A DNA stretch of 6,086 nucleotides, from contig JAFAEL010000210.1 in assembly GCA_023423995.1 (NCBI GenBank), positions 1 to 6,086 on the forward strand. Direction: 5' to 3'. This DNA is from Pseudomonadota bacterium (GTDB lineage: Bacteria; Pseudomonadota; Alphaproteobacteria; Rhizobiales; Beijerinckiaceae). This document shows, one piece after another, positions 1 through 5,481 of the stretch; position 1 is the stretch's first letter; every line of letters begins with the position of its first letter. Made by a program: the position numbers and the translations under genes. The notes beneath the pieces are model-generated. The model was not told the origin of the DNA. It did no database searches and saw only the letters and a program-made list of their open reading frames with translations.

Positions 1-538
1 GCCCTGGGCGGTGCCGTCGATCCCGACCATCCTGTCCTTCCGGGTGATGCTCAACCCCGAGACGGGGATGGTGAATTCGCAGCTGTTCCAATGGTTCGGC
101 ATCGTCGAGGGGCCGGGCTGGCTCACCGATCCGACGCTCGCCTTCCTCTGCTCGATCATGGTGCATATCTGGAACTCGCAGCCCTTCTGGACGCTGATCC
201 TCGTCACCGGCCGCCTGGCCATCGCCCAGGATCTCTACGAGGCGGCGAGCGTCGACGGCGCCAGCCGCTGGCAGCAATTCCGCTTCATCACCTGGCCCTC
301 GCTGGCGACGCTCTACGTCACCTCGACCATGCTTTCGATGATCTGGACGCTGGGCGACTTCAACAGCGTCTATCTGCTTACGGGCGGCGGGCCGGCCGAT
401 CTCACGCATGTGCTGGCGACGCTCGGCATCCGCTACCTGAGGCTCGATCAGGTGGACCTCTCGATGGCGGCGGTGGTGTGTGCGATGCCCTTCGTCCTGC
501 CACTCGTCTATGTGCTGATGCGGAGGCTCTCGAAATGA
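1..538 (+). CDS. Carbohydrate ABC transporter permease, MalF/UgpA-like (5' truncated)
   Basis: Inner-membrane permease subunit of a CUT1-type sugar importer. It would form the channel with the permease encoded next to it. The reading frame is open from base 2 (first visible residues PWAVPSIPT), so the true start and the first membrane segments lie outside the window; 178 C-terminal residues are visible. The cytoplasmic EAA loop that docks on the ATPase is clear: it begins with EAA at bases 239-247 and runs on as SVDGASRWQQFRFITWPSL. Hydrophobic segments flank it, around bases 130-210, 300-360 and 455-520. The stop TGA (536-538) overlaps the ATG of the next permease, as is usual for paired permeases. 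The substrate cannot be told; sugar or glycerol-3-phosphate-type polyols are typical of this family. Family assignment is firm, substrate is open. Confidence 0.93.
   Translation, partial: PWAVPSIPTILSFRVMLNPETGMVNSQLFQWFGIVEGPGWLTDPTLAFLCSIMVHIWNSQPFWTLILVTGRLAIAQDLYEAASVDGASRWQQFRFITWPSLATLYVTSTMLSMIWTLGDFNSVYLLTGGGPADLTHVLATLGIRYLRLDQVDLSMAAVVCAMPFVLPLVYVLMRRLSK
522..526 (+). promoter_or_regulatory. Ribosome binding site for the MalG-like permease
   Basis: GGAGG lies 8 bases before the ATG at 535, inside the end of the upstream permease. It supports the overlapping start over the longer open frame. Confidence 0.8.
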
Positions 539-1449
539 GCGCGGGTATCGCAGGCGCGCCGGCTGCGACGGCCAGCGCGCTCAGGGCTTCGCCGCGGCGG
601 CGTCCCGAATGGCTGCGGGCGGCCGGCACCGAGGCGAAGCTTCTTCTCGTCGGGATCCCGGTCCTTCTGTGGACGCTGGTTCCGATCTACCACCTGGTCC
701 TGTTTGCGATCTCCCCAAAAGAGGCGGCCTTCTCGGGGGCGCTCTTCCCGACGAACCCCACGCTGAGGAACTTCGAGATCGTCTTCGGCCAGCGGCACTA
801 TTTCCTGTCGCACTTCTGGGCTCAGCTCTGGAACTCTGTCCTTATCGCCTTCGCGACGGGAGCCCTGACGCTGCTGATCGCCACAGCGGCGGCCTTCTCG
901 ATCAGCCGCCTGAAGGTGAAGGGAGGACGGAGGGTGATGAACCTCGCCCTGTTCACCTACTTCATCCCGGCCGCCTTCCTGGCCGTGCCGATGTACAAGA
1001 CCATGGGCGCCTACGGCCTCCTGAACACGAAGTGGGCGCTCATCCTGGCCATGGTGACCATCGCGAGCCCCTACGCGATCTGGGTGCTGAAGCAGGCTTC
1101 CGACAAGCTGCCGCTGGAACTCGACGAGGCGGCCATTATGGACGGCGCCTCTCCGCTGCAGCTCTTCCGCCTCGTCTATCTGCCCCTGATGGCGCCTTCG
1201 CTGGTGGCGATCGGGATCTACGCCCTGCTGCTCGCCTGGAACGAGTATCTCTTCGCCTTCCTGCTCCTGTCCGGAGACAGTGACCTCACGCTGCCGGTCG
1301 CCCTCGGCAACTTCCTCGCGGCGGACGATTCGCCATGGGAACTCCTGATGACGACGGGGCTGATCTACGCGTTGCCGCCGGCGGCGATCTACTACGCGTT
1401 CAGGCGCTACATGGTCGGCGGGCTGACTGCCGGGGCCGTGAAGAGCTGA
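535..1449 (+). CDS. Carbohydrate ABC transporter permease, MalG/UgpE-like
   Basis: Second inner-membrane permease of the same CUT1-type importer, 304 residues, close to the usual length of about 280-300 for this family. I place the start at the ATG at 535 because it overlaps the upstream stop (ATGA) and has a GGAGG ribosome-binding site at 522-526, 8 bases away. The same frame is open further upstream but runs antiparallel to the logic of the first permease and has no membrane character. The first 33 residues are Ala/Arg-rich and cytoplasmic. Membrane segments lie at about residues 35-59, 99-124, 134-155, 166-186, 222-244 and 270-290. The EAA loop is at about residues 196-221 (ELDEAAIMDGASPLQLFRLV and onward). 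No binding protein or ATPase gene follows, so these must be encoded upstream of the window or elsewhere. Substrate unknown. Confidence 0.95.
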   Translation: MSAGIAGAPAATASALRASPRRRPEWLRAAGTEAKLLLVGIPVLLWTLVPIYHLVLFAISPKEAAFSGALFPTNPTLRNFEIVFGQRHYFLSHFWAQLWNSVLIAFATGALTLLIATAAAFSISRLKVKGGRRVMNLALFTYFIPAAFLAVPMYKTMGAYGLLNTKWALILAMVTIASPYAIWVLKQASDKLPLELDEAAIMDGASPLQLFRLVYLPLMAPSLVAIGIYALLLAWNEYLFAFLLLSGDSDLTLPVALGNFLAADDSPWELLMTTGLIYALPPAAIYYAFRRYMVGGLTAGAVKS

Positions 1450-1451
1450 GC

Positions 1452-1487
1452 GGAAGGGCTGCCCGGGGCAGCCGTTCCATTGGGTTC
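1452..1487. terminator. Probable bidirectional terminator between convergent genes
   Basis: The 39-base gap between the + strand permease stop (1449) and the minus-strand esterase stop (1489) holds a stem of 11 pairs. GGAA (1452-1455) pairs with TTCC (1475-1478), and GGCTGCC (1457-1463) pairs with GGCAGCC (1467-1473), with one G/G mismatch and a 3-base loop. On the + strand it is followed by a moderately T-rich stretch (1480-1488), not a true T-run. The position between convergent genes supports a terminator serving both strands. Efficiency cannot be judged from sequence. Confidence 0.6.
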
Positions 1488-1488
1488 T

Positions 1489-2451
1489 CTAGGGCGTTCG
1501 GGGCGTGATGCCTGATCCGAACGCGAAGGCAATGCCGTCGTTGAGCGCCTCTGGCAGCACCGTGACGTGCGTGCGCCCCGGGATGAGGCGGAATCCGCAT
1601 TCGATGCCGGGTATCCTGCCGAGCCGGGCGGCCATGTCGCGCGCCCGCGTCACGGTCTGCGCCACCGCGAGGCGCGCCCGCAGGGTGTCGCGATCCGGCG
1701 CATCCGCCTGGAAGGGCGCGAGGTCCGCCTCGTATTCGCCTGCGGATACGAGCACCCGGGCGGAGGCGGCGCTCGCCCGCTCCAGCCGCTCGATGCTGGG
1801 GAGGATCGCGAAATCCTCCCAGAAGATCGACGGGCTGGCCGCGATCCAGTGGGAGAAGGCGGACGGATCCTGGGCCAGCGCATAGAGGACGAAGAGCCCG
1901 CCGAAAGAATGTCCGAACAGCGCCTGCCTCCCTCGATCGATCGGGCAGCGGCGAGCCACGGCCGGTTTGAGCGTGGTCTCGATGAAGCGCAGGAACGCGT
2001 CCGCGCCGCCCGTCCGCATCGATCGGCCGCCCGGTGTCCGCGGAGGGTAGGTTCTCCCTGGCGGGGGCGTGTAGTCCCACCAGCGCTGCGCGCTGTAGGC
2101 GTGGGTGGTCCGATACCCGATCCCGACCACAGCGAACCGGGACCGGAGGCCGCTATCCCCGAGCGAGGGTCCCTGGACGCGCTCGATGTCGATGGCCGTC
2201 GCGGTCAGCGCGTTACCGTCGAGCACGTAAAGGACGGGCCAGCCGGCAGCGGGCGCCTCGTCGGGCGGCACGTAAAGCACCACGCGCCATGGCTCGCGGC
2301 CCTCTTCGCCGTCAAGCTCGAACTGCACCGCATCCTGGATCGTGGCGGGAGCATCCTGCGGCGCGGCGCCGAAGGCCGGCACGGAGGCGGCGGCCGCGCC
2401 CGCGAGCGTTCCGAGAAGCGCGGCCCGCCGGGACAAGGAAGAGGTTGGCAT
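1489..2451 (-). CDS. Tat-exported alpha/beta hydrolase, IroE/Fes-like esterase (COG2819)
   Basis: Predicted secreted serine esterase, 320 residues. The N-terminus is a twin-arginine signal: SRRAALLG at residues 7-14, an Ala/Gly-rich core to about residue 29, and a likely cut near AFGAA (26-30). The alpha/beta hydrolase fold follows, with strand regions WRVVLYVPP (55-63) and WPVLYVLDGN (71-80). The nucleophile elbow is GHSFGG with Ser182 (180-185), and the C-terminal PGRTHVTVLP places the catalytic His at 295. Glu239/Glu241 in SAGEYEAD are possible acid residues, although IroE-type enzymes are known to work with a Ser-His dyad. The family includes siderophore trilactone esterases and less specific esterases; no siderophore gene is next to it, so that role is not shown. 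The start at 2451 is chosen because the Tat motif follows at once; the upstream ribosome site is weak. It converges on the sugar permeases. Confidence 0.88.
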   Translation of the reverse strand: MPTSSLSRRAALLGTLAGAAAASVPAFGAAPQDAPATIQDAVQFELDGEEGREPWRVVLYVPPDEAPAAGWPVLYVLDGNALTATAIDIERVQGPSLGDSGLRSRFAVVGIGYRTTHAYSAQRWWDYTPPPGRTYPPRTPGGRSMRTGGADAFLRFIETTLKPAVARRCPIDRGRQALFGHSFGGLFVLYALAQDPSAFSHWIAASPSIFWEDFAILPSIERLERASAASARVLVSAGEYEADLAPFQADAPDRDTLRARLAVAQTVTRARDMAARLGRIPGIECGFRLIPGRTHVTVLPEALNDGIAFAFGSGITPRTP

Positions 2452-2524
2452 TTGCAGAGCGGCTCGCTGTCGACGGCCGATCTCGGCTCGCCAGGACTGG
2501 CCCGCATCACGTCGATGCGAGTAC

Positions 2525-2542
2525 GTCCGACGAAATTCGGAC
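2525..2542. repeat. Inverted repeat GTCCGA-N6-TCGGAC
   Basis: Perfect 6-base arms (2525-2530 and 2537-2542) with a 6-base spacer. It lies 74 bases before the esterase start and downstream of the candidate -10 element. It could be a repressor site or a hairpin in the 5' leader. It matches no operator I can name. Confidence 0.4.
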
Positions 2543-2549
2543 TTGGCGC

Positions 2550-2578
2550 CTCATTGTTCGAGTAATAGGCCGCGTCAA
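2550..2578 (-). promoter_or_regulatory. Weak sigma70-like promoter candidate for the esterase
   Basis: On the minus strand a TTGACG -35-like hexamer (2573-2578) is followed after 17 bases by AATGAG (2550-2555), a poor -10 match. The -35 resemblance and position about 100 bases before the start codon support it; the -10 does not. An interrupted palindrome AATTC-N6-GAATT (2585-2600) sits just upstream and could bind a regulator. Confidence 0.25.
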
Positions 2579-2619
2579 GCTAAGAATTCTGATTGGAATT
2601 GTACCAGATAAAGCTTTTC

Positions 2620-2643
2620 GGCGCCGCGTTGGGTGACGGCGCC
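2620..2643. repeat. Inverted repeat GGCGCCG-N10-CGGCGCC
   Basis: Seven-base perfect arms (2620-2626 and 2637-2643) with a 10-base spacer, in the non-coding region. Each arm itself contains the palindrome GGCGCC, and a third copy occurs at 2545-2550. Role unknown; chance is possible in high-GC DNA. Confidence 0.35.
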
Positions 2644-2735
2644 ATTTCGGATCGCTGGAGAAATCTGTCGTGAAGTCGGATTCAGGCGGGTTCTATCGAT
2701 CGGCTCGGCAGCCCATTACATAGCGAGATTACGTC

Positions 2736-2764
2736 GTGGGGCAGGGCGGTTCCCCTGCCTCCAC
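2736..2764 (-). terminator. Candidate terminator of the right-hand operon
   Basis: A hairpin 41 bases past the stop of the FAA-family hydrolase gene. GTGG (2736-2739) and GGCAGGG (2740-2746) pair with CCCTGCC (2753-2759) and CCAC (2761-2764), with one bulged base at 2760 and a 6-base loop. No T-run follows on the minus strand, so it may act as a 3' end stabiliser or a weak terminator. Confidence 0.42.
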
Positions 2765-2804
2765 AACGGATTGGATCGATCGCCCGGCGCCCTGGGGAAG
2801 GGAG

Positions 2805-3671
2805 CTATTCCTCGTCTCGCACGGTGTTCCGCAGGGTGCCGACCTTTTCGATCGCGACCTCCACGGTATCGCCGGGCTTCATGAAGACAGGCGGCTTCCG
2901 GGCATAGCCGACGCCGGAGGGCGTCCCGGTCAGGATCACGTCGCCCGGCTCCAGCGTCATCGCCTCGGTGAGGATCGCGACGACCTGCGCCACGGGGAAG
3001 ATGAAGTCGTGCGTGTTGCCGTCCTGCATGACCTCCCCGTTGAGGGTCGTGGTCAGGCGCAGCCCGTCGGCACCGTCCGGCAGCTCATCCGGGGTGACGA
3101 GGTCGGGGCCGAAGCCTCCCGTCCCGTCGAAGTTCTTGCCCATGGTCCATTGCGTGGCCTTGCGCTGGTAGTCGCGGATCGAGCCCTCGTTGAAGATCGA
3201 ATAGCCGGCGATGATGCCGTAGGCGTCGGCCTGGCTGACATGCCGTGCCTTGCGGCCGACCACGAAGACCAGCTCGCCCTCGTAGTCGAACTTGTCCGAG
3301 CAGCGCGGCCGTACGAGCGGCTCGCCATGCGCGACGAGCGAGTTCGCGCCGCGCATGAACACGTCCGGGTAGTCGAGCGGTTCGGCGCCGCCCTCGCGGG
3401 CATGGGCCGCGTAGTTGCGGCCGATGCAGATTATCTTGCCCGGGCGCTCGATCAGCGGCCGGTAGCGCAGCGAGGCCTCGTCGAGCCGGGCCGAGGCGGT
3501 GGCGCCCTCGGCCGCCTTCCTGGCGCGGGCCATCAGGTCCGGCCCCCCGGCTACGAGCGGACCGACCCCATCGGGGAGCGAGGGGTCGATCCTGCGGAGA
3601 TCGTAAAGGCCGTCGTCCTGCCTCGCGGCGAGCGTGTCGCCCGAGGGCGTGCGAACGGAGGAGAAGCGCAT
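2805..3671 (-). CDS. Fumarylacetoacetase (FAA) family hydrolase
   Basis: Cytoplasmic, metal-dependent enzyme of the FAH superfamily (COG0179), 288 residues, a normal length. A small N-terminal region (1-75) precedes the catalytic domain (about 78-285). Visible landmarks are GRNYAAHARE (84-93), with the His90/Glu93 pair known from FAHD1-type acylpyruvases; YEGEL with metal ligands Glu131 and Glu133; Lys179 in MGKNFDG; and ILTGTPSGVG (246-255). The third metal position, usually Asp in an ND-x-x-x-RD motif, is Glu162 here (NEGSIRDYQ). The family cleaves C-C bonds in acylpyruvates and fumarylacetoacetate, hydrates or isomerises 2-oxo-alkenoates from aromatic breakdown, or decarboxylates oxaloacetate; the exact substrate cannot be read. 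The start at 3671 is supported by AGGA at 3680-3683, 8 bases upstream. It is the last gene of the probable four-gene operon. Confidence 0.93.
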   Translation of the reverse strand: MRFSSVRTPSGDTLAARQDDGLYDLRRIDPSLPDGVGPLVAGGPDLMARARKAAEGATASARLDEASLRYRPLIERPGKIICIGRNYAAHAREGGAEPLDYPDVFMRGANSLVAHGEPLVRPRCSDKFDYEGELVFVVGRKARHVSQADAYGIIAGYSIFNEGSIRDYQRKATQWTMGKNFDGTGGFGPDLVTPDELPDGADGLRLTTTLNGEVMQDGNTHDFIFPVAQVVAILTEAMTLEPGDVILTGTPSGVGYARKPPVFMKPGDTVEVAIEKVGTLRNTVRDEE

Positions 3672-3679
3672 CTTATTGT

Positions 3680-3683
3680 TCCT
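3680..3683 (-). promoter_or_regulatory. Ribosome binding site for the FAA-family hydrolase
   Basis: AGGA on the minus strand, 8 bases before the ATG at 3671. It lies just beyond the intercistronic hairpins, so it would remain accessible. Confidence 0.6.
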
Positions 3684-3704
3684 GAATGAGGGCGAGGCGA
3701 AGCG

Positions 3705-3752
3705 CCCGCCGAGGCCTCCGCGTCGGGGCCTCGGGCGGGAGAGATCTCCCGC
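3705..3752 (-). repeat. Two overlapping intercistronic hairpins between MetE-like and FAA-family genes
   Basis: The 84-base gap holds two stems that share bases. The larger pairs 3705-3716 with 3727-3739 (12 pairs, one bulged G, 10-base loop). The smaller pairs 3735-3742 with 3745-3752 (8 pairs, minimal 2-base loop that would open in practice). Because 3735-3739 take part in both, full formation of one excludes the other. In the direction of transcription the small stem emerges first. No T-run follows, so a simple intrinsic terminator is unlikely. RNA stability, partial attenuation or a repetitive palindromic element are possible. Confidence 0.55.
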
Positions 3753-3755
3753 GAG

Positions 3756-4787
3756 TTATTGCAGCTCGCGGCGGACGATGGCAGCCCCGTCGGCGAGGGC
3801 CTTCAGCTTTCCGAAAGCGGCCTCGCGGGACAGGTACTTCATTCCGCAATCCGGCGCCGGGATGAGCTTGTCCGGGGCGACGTATTTCAGCCCGGCGCGG
3901 ATGCGCTCGGCCACGGTCTCGGGCGTCTCGACGCCCTTGTCGCCGAGGCTGAGCACGCCGAGCAGGATGGATTTGCCGGCGAGATCCTTCAGGACGCCGA
4001 GATCGATCTTCGGCTGCGCCGCCTCGATCGAGATCTGGTCGGCGGTGCAGTCCGCGAGCTGCGGCAGGAAGGAGTAGCCGGAGGGCTTCTCGTGCACCAT
4101 GGCCGCGTAGCCGAAGCAGAGATGCACGATTGTCGGCCCCTCGACGCCCTCGAGCGCGCGGTTGATCGCCTTCACGCCGTAGCGATAGGCGCCCTCGGGC
4201 CGGCCCTGCAGCCAGGGCTCGTCGAGCTGGATCACGTCGGCGCCGGCGCGCTTGAGGTCCTTGAGCTCCTCGTTGACGACGGCCGCGAAGGCCATCGCCA
4301 TCTCCTCGTCGTCGGCATAGAACTCGTTCTTCGCCTGCTGCGCCATCGTGTAGGGGCCGGGCAGGGTGATCTTGGCGCCGCGGTCGGTGTTGCGGCGCAG
4401 GAACTCGATGTCGCGCACCTCGACGGCGCCGCGCCGCCGGATCGGCCCGACGACGCGCGGCACGATCGTCGGCTGGCCCGTGCGCCCGATCACCTCGCCC
4501 GGATTATCGTTGTCGACGCCGTCGAGGGCGGTGGCGAAGCGGTTCGAGTAACTTTCGCGGCGCATCTCGCCGTCGGTGATGATGTCGATGCCCGCGCGCT
4601 CCATGTCGCGGATCGCGAGCAGCGTCGCGTCGTCCTGCGCCTGTTCCAGGAAAGGCTCCGGCACCCGCCACACGTCCCTTGCGCGGACGCGCGGCACCAT
4701 CTTGGAGCCCAGGAGCTCGCGGTCGACGAGCCAATCGGGCTGCGGGTAGCTGCCGACGACGGTGGTCGGCAGGAGGGTGTTCGTCAT
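3756..4787 (-). CDS. Short MetE-like (cobalamin-independent methionine synthase C-terminal domain) methyltransferase
   Basis: A TIM-barrel zinc enzyme of the MetE C-terminal family (COG0620), 343 residues. It lacks the N-terminal barrel of full-length MetE (about 750 residues). Visible motifs are VGSYPQP (11-17), DIITDGE (68-74), QLDEPWL (187-193), and the zinc ligands His222 and Cys224 (VHLCFG), Glu255 (ISIEAAQ) and Cys314 (PDCGMKYL). These match the His-Cys-Glu-Cys set of Escherichia coli MetE (641, 643, 665, 726). Zinc in this family activates a thiol such as homocysteine or coenzyme M for methyl or alkyl transfer. Short homologues include folate-independent methionine synthases and epoxyalkane:coenzyme M transferase, so the methyl donor and acceptor are open. 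The start at 4787 has GGGAG (4795-4799) 7 bases upstream. It sits 27 bases after the deacetylase gene. Operon context suggests catabolism more than routine methionine synthesis (inference). Confidence 0.92.
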   Translation of the reverse strand: MTNTLLPTTVVGSYPQPDWLVDRELLGSKMVPRVRARDVWRVPEPFLEQAQDDATLLAIRDMERAGIDIITDGEMRRESYSNRFATALDGVDNDNPGEVIGRTGQPTIVPRVVGPIRRRGAVEVRDIEFLRRNTDRGAKITLPGPYTMAQQAKNEFYADDEEMAMAFAAVVNEELKDLKRAGADVIQLDEPWLQGRPEGAYRYGVKAINRALEGVEGPTIVHLCFGYAAMVHEKPSGYSFLPQLADCTADQISIEAAQPKIDLGVLKDLAGKSILLGVLSLGDKGVETPETVAERIRAGLKYVAPDKLIPAPDCGMKYLSREAAFGKLKALADGAAIVRRELQ

Positions 4788-4794
4788 CCGTGTG

Positions 4795-4799
4795 CTCCC
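4795..4799 (-). promoter_or_regulatory. Ribosome binding site for the MetE-like gene
   Basis: GGGAG on the minus strand, 7 bases before the ATG at 4787, within the 27-base gap after the deacetylase stop. It supports the chosen start. Confidence 0.65.
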
Positions 4800-4814
4800 G
4801 GGATTCGGCTTGTG

Positions 4815-5480
4815 TCAGGCGGAGAGTTCGGCGAGCCCGGCCGAGACGTAGTCGTCGAGCGGGCGCATGATCCGCCCCCGGCGGATCGGCATCAGGTCGG
4901 ACGGGGTTTCCTGGCGGAACGTCACGCCCCTGGCCGCCATTGCGTCGAGGAAGCGGGGGAGATGCGCCATCGCGCCGGTCGGCAGGTCGTGCAGGACGAT
5001 CAGTGTCCAGTCCTGGCGGGCGCAGAGGTCGAGCGCCCGCTCGACCCAGCCCTCCGGCTCCTCCCAGTCCCGCGGGATCGCGTTCCAGAGCACGCAGCTG
5101 AAGCCGCCGCCGACGAGGTGGTCGACGGCGCCTTTCGACAGCAGCGCGCGGCTGATGATCCCGCCATTCCCGAAGGGGCGGAACAGCTTGTCTGGGTCCG
5201 CGAGGTCGCCGATCAGCTCCTGCGCCCGGGCGATCTCCGCCTCGGCGGCGCCTTCGTTCCGCATCAGCCCGAGGGGGAGGGAATGCGTGAAAGTGTGGTT
5301 GCCGATGCGGTGGCCTTCGGCCCGGGTGCGCTCGGCCAGCGCCCGGCGAGCCGGGTCGAGGAGCTTCTCGCCGATCACGAAGAAGGTCGACCGGATTCCG
5401 CGCTCGCGCAGCACGTCGAGGACGTAGGGCGTGACCTCGGGCTCCGGCCCGTTGTCGAAGGTGAGGGTGAGCGCGGCCAT
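4815..5480 (-). CDS. NodB-fold polysaccharide deacetylase family protein with TFDNGP motif, cytoplasmic
   Basis: Carbohydrate esterase 4/NodB homology domain protein, 221 residues. The domain starts almost at residue 1 and there is no signal peptide or membrane anchor, so it should act in the cytoplasm. Motifs: TFDNGPE (7-13) with catalytic-base Asp9 kept but the usual metal-ligand Asp replaced by Asn10; GNHTFTH (60-66) with metal ligands His62 and His66; FRPFGN (100-105); PRDWEEP (136-142); and IVLHDLP (161-167) with His164. Family members remove acetyl groups from sugars, or, in the PuuE branch, open small cyclic amides such as allantoin. The missing signal peptide and the ABC permease gene next door favour a small imported substrate (inference). 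The ATG at 5480 lies one base after the permease TGA, so translation is probably coupled; no strong separate ribosome site is visible. Confidence 0.9.
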   Translation of the reverse strand: MAALTLTFDNGPEPEVTPYVLDVLRERGIRSTFFVIGEKLLDPARRALAERTRAEGHRIGNHTFTHSLPLGLMRNEGAAEAEIARAQELIGDLADPDKLFRPFGNGGIISRALLSKGAVDHLVGGGFSCVLWNAIPRDWEEPEGWVERALDLCARQDWTLIVLHDLPTGAMAHLPRFLDAMAARGVTFRQETPSDLMPIRRGRIMRPLDDYVSAGLAELSA

Positions 5481-5481
5481 G

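Larger units (their letters stand above)
2452..2804. other. 353-base intergenic region, less GC-rich, with inverted repeats
   Basis: No convincing coding sequence is seen on either strand. Open frames here have no family-like features and continue as antisense of the neighbours. The part at about 2530-2720 is visibly richer in A and T than the rest of the window, which suits a promoter region for the esterase starting at 2451. It contains inverted repeats at 2525-2542, 2585-2600 and 2620-2643 and a longer hairpin at 2736-2764, close to the 3' end of the operon to the right. No recognised riboswitch, small RNA or known operator consensus was identified. Confidence 0.6.

Noticed and set aside
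91..534. N-terminal extension of the MalG-like permease frame
   Set aside because: The frame is open, but this part overlaps the real MalF-like permease and is Arg/His/Leu-rich without membrane character. The ATG at 535 with GGAGG is the natural start.
1489..2451. Assigning the gene symbol iroE or fes
   Set aside because: Only family-level similarity can be seen, and the siderophore context is missing.
1567..2565. A 332-codon + strand open frame
   Set aside because: It is antisense to the esterase, which has a Tat signal and a nucleophile motif. The + frame shows no domain.
2633..2884. Possible small + strand gene in the intergenic region
   Set aside because: The 83-residue product has no recognisable features, no good ribosome site and runs into the antisense of the FAA-family gene.
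2736..3689. A 317-codon + strand open frame
   Set aside because: It is antisense to the FAA-family hydrolase, whose metal and catalytic residues are all identifiable. No family features are seen in the + frame.
3756..4787. A truncated or broken metE gene
   Set aside because: The protein starts with a proper ribosome site and the motif VGSYPQP, keeps all zinc ligands, and matches the length of naturally short MetE-like families, so it is not a fragment.
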